64,000 nt of DNA from Bradyrhizobium sp. CSA207 (GTDB lineage: Bacteria; Pseudomonadota; Alphaproteobacteria; Rhizobiales; Xanthobacteraceae). How positions within the stretch are numbered: position 1 is the first letter of the stretch; every line of letters starts with the position of its first letter. The translations under genes and the position numbers were made by a program. This document shows, piece by piece, positions 8,567 through 16,817 of this stretch. The stretch covers positions 124,001-188,000 of the forward strand of contig NZ_JAACFT010000010.1 in NCBI RefSeq assembly GCF_029051685.1. Reading direction: 5' to 3'. The notes below the pieces were generated by a model. The model worked only from the letters and a program-made list of their open reading frames with translations. It was not told where the DNA came from and did not search any database.

Positions 8567-9085
8567 TTAATGCTCGGAGCCGGTTGCGCTCGAAACTCGA
8601 GTGGTGTCTCGCTCGCACTCGGGGTTGCGCTTCCGCTCCTCGTCTTCTTCATCTGCACAATCGACGCCTCCATATGCGCTCGGGCTTCCAGAGTTCCCCC
8701 CCGTCGCGAAAGGTCCTTTGCCACCGGCCGCTCCGCCCGATCCGCCGCCACCGCCGGATGATCCTCCAGCACCAGATGACCCACCACGGCGCCCCCCAGA
8801 TGCGCCACCGCCTCCAGGTGACCCGCCACCAGAGGACCCGCCACCAGAGGATCCGCCGCCAGAGGACCCCGACGCTGCAGAGGACGGACGATCGTTGTCG
8901 AAGAATGACTGGCCCCTGTCGTCGCCGTGCGTTGCTCCGTTCTGTCCGCCTGAACGCGCGATGGCTGTCGAGGTCAGCGAGGTCGACAGCAGCAGCGTCA
9001 TGACGGGGGGTGTCACGGCCGCGAATCGTCCGCAGGTTTTCAGGAATGCCCGCCGGTCGTCATCTTCATTGCCATCCCGGGTCAC
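8567..9085 (-). CDS. Gly/Ser-rich exported protein with Tat-like leader, copy 1
   Basis: 172 residues. The N-terminus has DDRRAFLK, a twin-arginine motif with Asp in place of Ser/Thr, then a hydrophobic stretch ending in an AIA-type signal-peptidase site (residues about 12-46). The mature part is a low-complexity Gly/Ser tract (GGGSSGGGSSGGG type, residues about 75-130) with a charged, Cys-containing tail (VDCADEEDEERKRNPEC). The GTG start at 9085 has GGGGAGAG upstream. The leader is nearly identical to that of 11809-12030, well beyond what a signal peptide needs. Likely an exported structural or matrix protein; function unknown. Confidence 0.65.
   Translation of the reverse strand: MTRDGNEDDDRRAFLKTCGRFAAVTPPVMTLLLSTSLTSTAIARSGGQNGATHGDDRGQSFFDNDRPSSAASGSSGGGSSGGGSSGGGSPGGGGASGGRRGGSSGAGGSSGGGGGSGGAAGGKGPFATGGNSGSPSAYGGVDCADEEDEERKRNPECERDTTRVSSATGSEH
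8820..8864. repeat. three 15-bp tandem repeats in Gly-rich gene
   Basis: GACCCGCCACCAGAG occurs twice in tandem and is followed by a third unit with two changes. On the minus strand each unit encodes five residues of the Gly/Ser tract, so slippage can change the length of the exported protein without shifting frame. Confidence 0.8.
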
Positions 9086-9333
9086 GATGCGCTCTCCCCA
9101 GATTTAAATTTAGTTTCAGTCGTATTATATATTAAATACGTTTTCAACCAAAACTTTTGTTTAAATGATGGAGGTTGTCGAGCGTGCGCCGGATAGATCG
9201 CCGCCATTTCCCTGACACTCGAGTGTCTAGCCCCTGCCGGCGCCGGAGCTCCAATCTGGACTCCCAAACCATTATTTAATATATATCTTTCTAATTTATC
9301 TTGGGCAGCGCACAACTGGAGTGGATGATTGCC

Positions 9334-9606
9334 ATGCCACTACAATTTCACCGGCCCGTCGCGAACATGGAGATCTGGAGCGCGAGCGGCGATGGCTTTT
9401 CGTTTGTAATCAGCCTCGGGAGCCCCACCGGTCCGGGCTTTCACGGACGTTCCGGCTACCTGGCGAGTTGGCGACCGCTCTACCAGAACAATGGCGCGAT
9501 CAAGATCAGCGGTTCGCCCTTCCGAACGTTCGCCGAGGCCGAAGGAGCCTGCCGCCACATGGCCGAGCATCTGGGCGCTGCAACCGATCCTCACCGCGCA
9601 ATATGA
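9334..9606 (+). CDS. conserved small hypothetical protein
   Basis: A 90-residue soluble protein starting MPLQFHRP, with an aromatic/Gly-rich core (MEIWSASGDGFSFVISL, GRSGYLASWRPLYQNNG, SPFRTFAEAEGAC). Candidate starts in frame are TTG 9301, ATG 9325 and ATG 9334; GGAGTGG at 9318-9324 fits ATG 9334 best. Proteins of this pattern are common orphan small genes in Bradyrhizobium (from memory). No motif identifies a function. It is preceded by an AT-rich gap shared with the divergent Gly-rich gene. Confidence 0.6.
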   Translation: MPLQFHRPVANMEIWSASGDGFSFVISLGSPTGPGFHGRSGYLASWRPLYQNNGAIKISGSPFRTFAEAEGACRHMAEHLGAATDPHRAI

Positions 9607-9618
9607 TGCGCTTTCCAG

Positions 9619-10365
9619 CTAACGCGTACGTTCCGGAAGGGCATTGTCGCGCTTGACGTCCTCGTCATTTCGAACTGCCGGATCCCGCTGTAGTAGGCCG
9701 GAGGGGTCGAGTTCACGTGGGGCCACATGCTGCCCGTTTTGCGAAATTGCCAATGCCGCGAGAACTGTCCGATTGCTGATATCGAGCTTCTGGAAGATGT
9801 GATGAAGGTGGACTTTGATCGTACCGTCGGCAATGTTCAGGCGACGCCCAATTTCCTTGTTGGACAGCCCCTCCGATACGAGCCTCATGATCTGCCGCTC
9901 CCGGTCGGTCAGCTGTGTCAGAGGCCTCTCCTCACCTGCGCGAGACTCCCCGCTGACCTCCCCACCCGTGCTCGGCGACCGCGATGCCAGTCCCTGGCCC
10001 TCCGCAACCTTCCGCAGGGTCGCGACCAACATCTCCGGCTTCGCATCCTTCGTGAGGACGACGCAGGCGCCGTCCGCGGCCAGCCTTTGCAACTTTCGAT
10101 CGTCGGCCTTATCGGCGAAGAAAATGACCCGGGTACGCTGGCCAGCGGTGTTTGCGAGAGCAAGGAAGTCCGGTCGACTGATATTGGGCATTGCAATATC
10201 GACCAGTGCAATGTCCGGCACAAGAAGTCGGATCGCCTCAATGCAGCGTGCAGTATCGCCACAGGAGGCCACGATCGCAAAATCGTGCTGCGTCGCAAGG
10301 ACGCTGCTGATCCCCTGCAAGACGATCGGGTGGCGATCCGCGATGACGACTCTGATGCGGCGCAT
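9619..10365 (-). CDS. NarL/FixJ-family response regulator
   Basis: About 248 residues. The receiver domain spans residues 1-120, with Asp10 in the acidic pocket, Asp56 (ALVDIAMPN) as phosphoacceptor and Lys106 in the LTKD segment. The C-terminal LuxR-type HTH spans about residues 148-205 (LTDRERQIMRLVSEGLSNKEI, GTIKVHLHHIF). The ATG at 10365 is chosen because the receiver beta-1 strand (RRIRVVIADRH) begins there; an in-frame start at 10587 would add 74 non-homologous residues. No partner histidine kinase is present nearby, so it is an orphan regulator in this window. Confidence 0.9.
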   Translation of the reverse strand: MRRIRVVIADRHPIVLQGISSVLATQHDFAIVASCGDTARCIEAIRLLVPDIALVDIAMPNISRPDFLALANTAGQRTRVIFFADKADDRKLQRLAADGACVVLTKDAKPEMLVATLRKVAEGQGLASRSPSTGGEVSGESRAGEERPLTQLTDRERQIMRLVSEGLSNKEIGRRLNIADGTIKVHLHHIFQKLDISNRTVLAALAISQNGQHVAPRELDPSGLLQRDPAVRNDEDVKRDNALPERTR

Positions 10366-11113
10366 GCTTCCTTGCCTATCGCTAACAACCGCCCATGCAG
10401 CAGTTCCAGCATTCTCTCTAGAGACGCGCAGGAGGCATGACCAATCCGATCTGCCAAAACGACGCACTGCCAATTTCGTCACGACACGTATCGACAACGC
10501 ATGATGGCCACATCGCTGTAACTCGCTTGGAGAATGCGTGCAGCACCGTAGGAATGCGGTCCCCCATGGAAAATCCGAATTAGCCAATTCATCGACGAAA
10601 CAGCGCCCTTAACCGCAATGCTAGATTGCCATGATCTGCAAACTCTCCCGCAGATTTATTGGTGTAGTAATTGGATGCTTGATCAGCATTGGTTAACATC
10701 CATCTAACTCGTTACCGGCCGGTTATTACGAACGATATATAGGGACATTCACGATTCAAATCTAACATTCGACAAAGTTTCACCGAAGCGAGGCAATCTG
10801 AAAAGCCTCGACCCAGAACAGGAAGAGGAGGCACAAAAAGTAATACTATTCATCAAAATCTATAGAGGACTGGTCATCAAGCGCGACAGCGGCTGGAATC
10901 TTTCTGATCTCAGTCGTGTGCCAGGCGGGAGGCTCGAAAATGAGGGGCACGAATTTTTTCCAACCATTGATCAGACGTCTCGAACGATAACTGCTCTGCT
11001 TCAGTAATAGCACCGATGAAAACCTGGTCAGCAAAGTTGGGGCGACATTTTTGTTAACCCAGCAACTTCAATCTGCAGTCACGGGTCATCGCTGGTAATG
11101 AGTAGGTGGTCAC
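10366..11113. other. 748-bp AT-rich gap
   Basis: Lower GC than neighbouring genes. It holds a short stem CGAGGC-N10-GCCTCG near 10791 without a T-run and a 62-codon TTG-initiated frame at 10846-11034 (minus) lacking a ribosome site. No gene is supported. It may carry promoters for the small gene at 11114. Confidence 0.5.
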
Positions 11114-11299
11114 ATGTATTCTTCGGCTGTTTTGCGGCAAACGCATGAAGCTCTGATCGTTCAATTCACCGAATTGCAGAATTTACGTAGTCGCGTGTTG
11201 ATGGCCGAGCAGCGCTTGCTTGGTCCAATGCGAAGGGTCCGCCGGCGGAGAGCGGCTGGGAGGCGACCGGTCGGTCGAAGGCCCGGGCCCGGCCGATAG
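11114..11299 (+). CDS. small helical protein, LRQ-type copy 2
   Basis: A 61-residue protein whose first 40 residues (VLRQTHEALIVQFTELQNLR, then RV and AEQRL) align with the helical core of 8097-8306. The tail is Arg/Pro-rich (RRVRRRRAAGRRPVGRRPG), so it may bind nucleic acid or be disordered. The ATG at 11114 has AGGTGG seven bases upstream. It lies 123 bp before the H-NS-like gene on the same strand, and the Tat-leader copy 2 follows convergently. Unknown function; its reality rests on the paralogy and the ribosome site. Confidence 0.5.
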   Translation: MYSSAVLRQTHEALIVQFTELQNLRSRVLMAEQRLLGPMRRVRRRRAAGRRPVGRRPGPGR

Positions 11300-11422
11300 C
11301 ATCAAGAAGCACCGGGCTGCACACTGGCGTCCTACGCGCTAGCCGATCAGGCTTGCCCGACCGGGGTTCGACCTGATAATGCCCCCTCCTATTTCAAATC
11401 GGAAGTAGTGGGGACGGCTTCC

Positions 11423-11746
11423 ATGGACAAGGACGACTGGGCATCCGCAACCACAGCCGAGCTGTGGCGGCTTTACGATGAGGTGACGACTGTACTTAGC
11501 CGTAGAATGATCGCGGAAAAAGCCAAGCTCGAAGAGCGGCTTCGCCGGATAGAGGGAACTTCCGGGGCCCCGAACGAGGAACGTGCGCGCCGCCCCTATC
11601 CGCCAGTGCTGCCGAAGTATCAGAACCCGAAAAACCCATCCGAGACCTGGTCCGGTCGCGGTAAGCAACCCCGATGGCTGAAAGCGCAGCTTCGCGCCGG
11701 CAAGAAACTGGGCGATCTATTGATCAAGCGCCGCCGCACCGGTTGA
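11423..11746 (+). CDS. H-NS-family nucleoid-associated protein
   Basis: 107 residues. The N-terminal half is helical and probably oligomerising (TTAELWRLYDEVTTVLSRRM, AKLEERLRRIE). The C-terminal half carries the H-NS DNA-binding signature, from YQNPKNPSETWSGRGKQPRW through LKAQLRAGKKLGDLL. Such proteins silence AT-rich DNA in the nucleoid. The ATG at 11423 is preferred to a GTG five codons earlier. Its position in a region with many AT-rich intergenic gaps feeding surface and secretion genes is suggestive but not evidence of direct control. Confidence 0.85.
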   Translation: MDKDDWASATTAELWRLYDEVTTVLSRRMIAEKAKLEERLRRIEGTSGAPNEERARRPYPPVLPKYQNPKNPSETWSGRGKQPRWLKAQLRAGKKLGDLLIKRRRTG

Positions 11747-11808
11747 GCCCCTGCGACGGCCGCGACGCCGTGCACCGCAATGCGCGGCTGTCCATTGGAC
11801 CGCAACAT

Positions 11809-12030
11809 CTAGCGATCGCTATCCTCTTTATTGTTAGGACTGCCGTCACCGCCGCCGTTGCCGAAACCATTGTTGCCATGCACAATATGGCCGCCTGAAC
11901 TGGCTATGGCGGCTGAAGTCAGAGAGGTGGACAGCAACAGCGTCATAGCTGGAGGGGTAACGGCGGCAAATCTCCCACAGCTCTTCAAGAACTCACGACG
12001 GTCTTCGCCGTCGGCGTCGAGGTGGGTCAT
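11809..12030 (-). CDS. small exported protein with Tat-like leader, copy 2
   Basis: 73 residues starting MTHLDADGEDRREFLKSCGR. The twin-arginine-like leader (EDRREFLK, then CGRFAAVTPP, LLLSTSLTS, AIA) matches copy 1 (8567-9085) almost residue for residue over about 35 positions. The mature part is short, Gly/Asn-rich and acidic (HIVHGNNGFGNGGGDGS). The ATG at 12030 has a strong GGAGGAGG upstream. The Gly tract of copy 1 is missing, so the family keeps the leader and varies the cargo. It converges on the H-NS-like gene. Function unknown. Confidence 0.65.
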   Translation of the reverse strand: MTHLDADGEDRREFLKSCGRFAAVTPPAMTLLLSTSLTSAAIASSGGHIVHGNNGFGNGGGDGSPNNKEDSDR

Positions 12031-12454
12031 CGGCGTCCTCCTCCAATCGTCGTTCAGTGAAAATAGGGCAGAATGGACGTGCTGCAAGTTAAATTTGTTA
12101 ATTCATCAATTTAAAATTCCCGACCTGGCATCATAGCGTAGCCCCTCAACGGCAACCAATGAACAACACTCCGGTCGCAGAGCCAGCACGAGCATTGAGT
12201 TGCACTGCCGTGCGCGCATTCCACATTTGAGGCGCAACCATCGGCCGCGACCTATCCGTCTCGGGGCAGAGCGCTGTTATGGTCGGCCATTTGACATTAA
12301 ATTAGATCTATTATAATTTTAAATGCATTAATTGGCCGGGAAGCAACTTCGCTCATAAAAATCCTTTTCGGCGCACAACGAGTTCGGGCAGCCCAACCAC
12401 ATTGCGGCGCACAAGGCATCTCTATTCCCAAGTGGTAAAAGCGAAAGGCAGTTC
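12031..12454. other. 424-bp gap with AT-rich core
   Basis: Contains two TA-rich stretches (about 12085-12120 and 12290-12340) separated by GC-rich sequence. It presumably carries promoters for the leftward Tat-leader gene and the rightward gene at 12455. No supported open frame. Confidence 0.5.
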
Positions 12455-13540
12455 ATGACCGGACCCGAGGTCGGAGCAGCATTCAGGCAATTGCGGTCTG
12501 GCTTCGGTACGGCCTTGCGGCCAGGATTCTCACTGCCGCGCCTGGGAGCCTTGATGAGCCGAGCGCTTACGGAAACGCTCCTAGATCTTTCGGAACTAAC
12601 AGTTCTCACTGAGGCTGCGACCGGCGCGTATGCCGTGACGGCCGTGCTCGCAGCGATGGCCGGAGCCAGGCGCGTCTATGCCTTCACGAAACCTACGCGG
12701 CACGGCACACCGGGCGATGCCAGGCAACAGACCCTAGAGCTTGCAGATTCGGTCGGTGTGGCCGATCGCATCGACGTCTTGGAGCAGATCACTCCGGATA
12801 TTCTCAATCAAACGGATATTGTAACTAACAGTGGCCATCTTCGGCCTCTTACCGCTGCGCTCATTGATAAGTTACCAAGGGAGGCCGTCATCGCCTTGAT
12901 GTTTGAGGCTTGGGAGTTTCGCCCCGAGGACCTCGACATGGAAGCATGCTTACGGCGCGGAATTCCGATTGTCGGCGTGAACGAACGCCACCCGGCAGTC
13001 GATGTCTTCTCGTTTCTCGGTCCACTGTGCGTGAAGCAACTTCACGATTGCGGCTTATCCGTTTACAAGAATCGCATTGCTGTGCTGTGTGACAATGACT
13101 TTGTTGGCTCGCTCCGCGCCGGTCTCGCGAGCTCCGGAGCGAGCGTGGACACTTTTGACAACGTCCAAGCTGTGTATCGCGACGAGTGGGACGCAATCAT
13201 CGTCGCGCTGCGACCGGCGGCGGAGCCTCGTATCGGTTCGCCGGAAGCAACGCACCTCGCTGCTTGCGCGCCCCCGGGTGCCACTATCGTGCAGTTTTGG
13301 GGCGATATGGATCGGACCATATTGTCAGCAAATGGATTGGGCGTTTGGCCAACAGCGCCTCCGGCATTGGGGCACATGGGCATTCTGCTGTCAGACATTG
13401 GCCCTGAACCGATCGTAAGATTGCAGGCAGGCGGCCTCCGCGCTGCTGAGTGGGTACGGCGCCGCAGAACTGTCTCGTCTGACGGATTCGCGCAAATCGT
13501 CACTCAACCCCCCGATCCAGCTTTCGCCAATTCACACTAG
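12455..13540 (+). CDS. Rossmann-like protein of unknown function in FkbH/ACP cluster
   Basis: 361 residues, no signal peptide or membrane segment. Two nucleotide-binding-like alpha/beta halves can be made out. Residues about 48-150 (LTEAATGAYAVTAVLAAMAGARRVYAF) resemble a dinucleotide or SAM fold, and residues about 200-330 contain a second one (IAVLCDNDFVGSLRAGLASS). A conserved-looking middle has SGHLRPLTAALIDKLP and VGVNERHPAVDVFSFLGPL. I do not recognise the family. AAGG lies eight bases before the ATG. It overlaps the convergent VOC gene by 4 bp and precedes the FkbH/ACP pair, so it may modify or release the ACP-bound unit. Inference only. Confidence 0.75.
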   Translation: MTGPEVGAAFRQLRSGFGTALRPGFSLPRLGALMSRALTETLLDLSELTVLTEAATGAYAVTAVLAAMAGARRVYAFTKPTRHGTPGDARQQTLELADSVGVADRIDVLEQITPDILNQTDIVTNSGHLRPLTAALIDKLPREAVIALMFEAWEFRPEDLDMEACLRRGIPIVGVNERHPAVDVFSFLGPLCVKQLHDCGLSVYKNRIAVLCDNDFVGSLRAGLASSGASVDTFDNVQAVYRDEWDAIIVALRPAAEPRIGSPEATHLAACAPPGATIVQFWGDMDRTILSANGLGVWPTAPPALGHMGILLSDIGPEPIVRLQAGGLRAAEWVRRRRTVSSDGFAQIVTQPPDPAFANSH

Positions 13541-13935
13541 GCTCTCGCCTCGATGAGTTCGATGAGCGTGAGAGTCGCGGAGGCGAGAAACACTACATGA
13601 CGCATATCAAACGCGACCGCGGGAGCCGGTGACGATAAGGGAAAATACTGCTGCGCCCTGAACGAAGCGATTGCGTCGTCGAAGCGGTCCACTTCGTAAG
13701 CAAGATGATAAAATTTGTTGCCGCGCTTCAGTATACCCGCTACTGGCGATTCTGTGCCGGCCGGCTCAATGAGTTCGAGGCGCGGACCGCCGCCGGACAC
13801 GAACTGAATCCGAACCTGCTGGATCGGGTCCTCGAACAATGGGCCTTCGGGACTGTAGCCAGCTATTGCGAGCTCCGGCAGCTCCGCCGCGATCTTTCGG
13901 CACGCCATTCCCACATGATGAAAATGCAAATCCAT
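13537..13935 (-). CDS. VOC-family protein (glyoxalase/methylmalonyl-CoA epimerase-like)
   Basis: 132 residues with two beta-alpha-beta-beta-beta units. The metal-ligand His is in HFHHVGMACR near the N-terminus, a second His is in KFYHLAYEVDRFDDAI, and Glu ligands are plausible in LELIEPAG and LIELIEA. The pattern is closest to methylmalonyl-CoA epimerases, which remove a proton alpha to a thioester. That chemistry would suit an ACP- or CoA-bound hydroxyacyl substrate from the neighbouring FkbH/ACP pair, but this is inference. Convergent with the Rossmann-like gene (4-bp overlap). Confidence 0.8.
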   Translation of the reverse strand: MDLHFHHVGMACRKIAAELPELAIAGYSPEGPLFEDPIQQVRIQFVSGGGPRLELIEPAGTESPVAGILKRGNKFYHLAYEVDRFDDAIASFRAQQYFPLSSPAPAVAFDMRHVVFLASATLTLIELIEARA

Positions 13936-14190
13936 ATGCTGTTCCTATTTCCCTTGTCGGCCCAAGGAGAGATGGATGCGTCCGGCCGGAGTAAAAATAC
14001 CAGGACTGTAGAGGTCTCCGCGAGCAAGTAAACGATACGAACTTTCCCTCGGGCGCTCCGGAAACAGGAAGGACCAAAGGTCGGTGATCCAGACGCCGTC
14101 CGTGAGAGCCTCAGAAGGACATCCAACTCCAGAGCGAAATCCGTCGCCTCCAGAAGCGCGATGCGCTGCTCCGACTAGCTGCTCGGACGA

Positions 14191-14811
14191 TTAACTTTCC
14201 CGCTCGTCGAGGAGCAGCGCAGACCAAGCCTGCTTCAACCGCGGATAATCTTCGCGCGACATCCGAAACGTAATCACGTCGTCGCCGTTCCACCAAGCCT
14301 TCGGCGAAATCTTTTCGATCTGGAAACCAAGGCGAATATGGAAGTTCTTCGCGGGCCCGTTCATGCTTTGCACGTTGGCTACCACGACCGAAAGCCCTAG
14401 CTGCACGAACGCGAAGTCGAAAAGCAGATCGAATATCTCTGCCAGAAAGAGGCGCGCGCCCGGATCAACGATCAACCGCGCCACCTCGCCGCGTTTCGCC
14501 GCGAAATCCAGGTTCGCAAGGGCGACGCTGGCAGCCGGTTGTCCTGAGCGTTTGAATTCGGCAATGAAATAGTAGTCGTCCACCCTGGCCTGATAGCTTC
14601 GGAAAAACTCTTCCTGCTGGGTCAAGGTCAGCGTTTCTCGGGTCAGGAACTTGCCGAGAATGGGATCGTTCCGCCAAGCGACAATCTGCGCGGAGTCCGC
14701 CAGCCGGACCTCCCGGAGGAGCAGGTTATTTCCTTCAGGAAGCCGTTTAAGATTCTCAGCTTTGGTGGAAAGCATGCCCGGGCTCGGCGACTCTCCCATA
14801 TACGCCACCAT
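14191..14811 (-). CDS. GNAT-family N-acetyltransferase
   Basis: 206 residues. The RimJ/PseH-like GNAT core runs from about residue 30 to 190: LLLREVRLADSAQIVAWRND is the first strand-helix, and RLFLAEIFDLLFDFAFVQLG and NFHIRLGFQIE are the acetyl-CoA-binding and C-terminal motifs. Relatives acetylate amino sugars (PseH) or protein N-termini. It lies between the VOC gene and the divergent FkbH gene, separated from the latter by an AT-rich 131-bp promoter-like gap. It may decorate the same product; the acceptor is unknown. Confidence 0.82.
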   Translation of the reverse strand: MVAYMGESPSPGMLSTKAENLKRLPEGNNLLLREVRLADSAQIVAWRNDPILGKFLTRETLTLTQQEEFFRSYQARVDDYYFIAEFKRSGQPAASVALANLDFAAKRGEVARLIVDPGARLFLAEIFDLLFDFAFVQLGLSVVVANVQSMNGPAKNFHIRLGFQIEKISPKAWWNGDDVITFRMSREDYPRLKQAWSALLLDERES

Positions 14812-14942
14812 CTATTTATTTCACCTTAAATAAAGGCATTTAATTATATTGACTGAAACATTATCATTATTTAATGTAAGTGGCAATCAGATGATGCTGC
14901 TTTCCCTGATGGAGGCTCGCTATTCTCGCTGCTCTACCCGTC

Positions 14943-16817
14943 TTGCCGGACCGGCCCGTCAATGATGCCGAACTCAAGTCCCTAGCGCTGTCCGGGGATG
15001 CCGCGTTCTGGGGGCATCTCGCCGCCCGGTCGCGGCAAGCGGCGAGTTTTTCCGAACTGTTCTTTCTCTCGACGCTTCGAAAAAAGGCGAAGCTACCTAC
15101 GATCGAAAGTGTCCAGCCAAAACTCCGCCTCGCCTTGATCGGCGGCTACAACCTGTATCCTCTACACGAACTGGTTGAACACCTTCTGGCAATTCGTGGA
15201 GTCGAGTGCGAACGCTTCCTCGGCGAGTACGATAATTTCGTCTCGGAAATCCTCGACGGCTCAAGTCCACTCTACGCCTTCAAGCCAGATCTCGCCTTCA
15301 TTCTGCCGAACGCGAACCACTGCCGGTTCTCCGGCTCGCTCCTCGATGCCGTGAAACGTCAGCGCGAAGCTGCAGTCGGCGCCGCGGAGCAGCTCCTCAA
15401 CCTCGCGCAGACCTTCACCGCACGCTCGGGCGCGGCGGTGATTCTATCCAATCTTGCGCTTCCCGCCGACCTCGATCTCGGCTCGTTTCGTTCACGCACG
15501 CTTGGCGCCGATTGGAGTTTCCGCAAAGCAGTAAACCTTGAGCTCGGGCTGCGGGCCCCAGCTGAGGTTCAAATCTGCGACGTCGAGTTCCTCTCGGCGC
15601 GCCGAGGAATCACAGCCGCTGAGGATGCGCGAGCGTGGTATGAATCGAAGCAGCTCGGCTCACCTGATTTTCTCGTGGACATCGCGCAAGAGCTAAGCCA
15701 TCTGATCGCCTCCCGAAAGCAAGGCCCCAAGAAGGTGTTGGCAGTCGATCTCGATCACACTTTATGGGGCGGCGTGATCGCGGAGGACGGTGTCGAGGGA
15801 ATCGAACTTGGCGACTCCTCTCCCCGCGGCGAAGCTTTCAAGGCTTTCCAGAAGTACCTGCTTGCGCTTTCCGAACGCGGCGTCCTGCTTGCGGTATGCA
15901 GCAAGAACGACCATGCGCGCGCGATCGAGGTATTCGAGAAGCATCCCGAGATGGTTCTCCGGCTGGAGCACTTCGCGGCCTTCAAAGCCAATTGGGACCC
16001 GAAGTCCGACAACTTGCAGCGAATCGCGAATGAACTCCGGGTTGGCATGGACAGCTTCGTCTTCGCCGACGACAACCCGGCGGAGATCGAGATCGTGCGC
16101 CAGTTTCAGCCCCAGGTCGAAGGCGTGCTCCTCGGGCCGGATCCCGCCGAATTCATCGGCCGCCTCCAGGCGGGGCGCCATTTCGAGCCACGGAACGTCA
16201 CCGAGGAGGATCTCGAGCGGACGGCGCAGTATAGGCAGGAACGGCGACGTACGGAGCTCGCGGCGAGCGTAACCGACATGCCAGCCTACCTCGCCTCGCT
16301 CGAGATGCGAGGCACGATCAAAGAGTTCGACCGGCTCGACCTACCCCGCATTGCCCAGCTGATCGCGCGCAGCAACCAGTTCAACCTGACGACGGTCCGT
16401 CGATCCGAAACTGAGATCCAGGGACTCCTAAAAAGGCCGGACTACCGGTGCTTCACGATGCGGCTCGAGGATCGGTTCGGTGATTCCGGGCTCATCTCTG
16501 TGGTCATTGCAAAGATTGAGGGCGGCGTCCTCGTTCTCGATACCTGGCTCATGAGCTGCCGCGTACTTAAGCGCCAGGTCGAGGACGAGATCATGAATGA
16601 GATTTTCCGGGTTGCAAAGGTCGCCGGCTGCGCAAAAGTTCGCGGCATTTATGTTCCAACGGCAAAAAACGGGATCGTCGCCGGAATCTACGAGCAGTTT
16701 GGCTTCATGCGTACGGAAGACTCCGCCACCCGAAAAGAGTTCGAGCTCAAGGTGGAAACGTATCAGATGCGTTCGACAAAGATCCGCTTAACCCGGAGGG
16801 CTTATGAAGCAAGCTGA
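14943..16817 (+). CDS. FkbH-like HAD-IIIC family protein (glyceryl-ACP synthase type)
   Basis: About 624 residues. An N-terminal SGNH-like region spans residues 60-230 and the HAD-IIIC domain is centred on VDLDHTLWGGVIAEDG (Asp269, Asp271). The C-terminal GNAT-like domain (about 460-610, ending in IYVPTAKNGIVAGIYEQFGF) is typical of FkbH. Characterised homologues take the glyceryl group from 1,3-bisphosphoglycerate, dephosphorylate it and load it on an ACP. The ACP gene overlaps the 3' end by 14 bp, strongly supporting that role. Start: TTG 14943 is the first conventional codon, but GGAGG at 14911-14915 sits ideally for an ATT at 14922 in the same frame. Confidence 0.88.
   Translation: MPDRPVNDAELKSLALSGDAAFWGHLAARSRQAASFSELFFLSTLRKKAKLPTIESVQPKLRLALIGGYNLYPLHELVEHLLAIRGVECERFLGEYDNFVSEILDGSSPLYAFKPDLAFILPNANHCRFSGSLLDAVKRQREAAVGAAEQLLNLAQTFTARSGAAVILSNLALPADLDLGSFRSRTLGADWSFRKAVNLELGLRAPAEVQICDVEFLSARRGITAAEDARAWYESKQLGSPDFLVDIAQELSHLIASRKQGPKKVLAVDLDHTLWGGVIAEDGVEGIELGDSSPRGEAFKAFQKYLLALSERGVLLAVCSKNDHARAIEVFEKHPEMVLRLEHFAAFKANWDPKSDNLQRIANELRVGMDSFVFADDNPAEIEIVRQFQPQVEGVLLGPDPAEFIGRLQAGRHFEPRNVTEEDLERTAQYRQERRRTELAASVTDMPAYLASLEMRGTIKEFDRLDLPRIAQLIARSNQFNLTTVRRSETEIQGLLKRPDYRCFTMRLEDRFGDSGLISVVIAKIEGGVLVLDTWLMSCRVLKRQVEDEIMNEIFRVAKVAGCAKVRGIYVPTAKNGIVAGIYEQFGFMRTEDSATRKEFELKVETYQMRSTKIRLTRRAYEAS

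Noticed and set aside
8601..9107. Pro-rich 168-codon frame (PPDPPPPPDDPP type) on the + strand
   Set aside because: It is the complement of the Gly/Ser tract of the Tat-leader gene. The minus-strand product has a leader shared with a paralogue and a ribosome site.
10846..11034. 62-codon TTG-initiated frame on the minus strand
   Set aside because: No ribosome site, no recognisable motif, and it lies in an AT-rich gap.
11341..11400. tRNA-like GGTTCGACC T-loop sequence
   Set aside because: No acceptor stem, anticodon arm or CCA-proximal pairing could be built around it on either strand.
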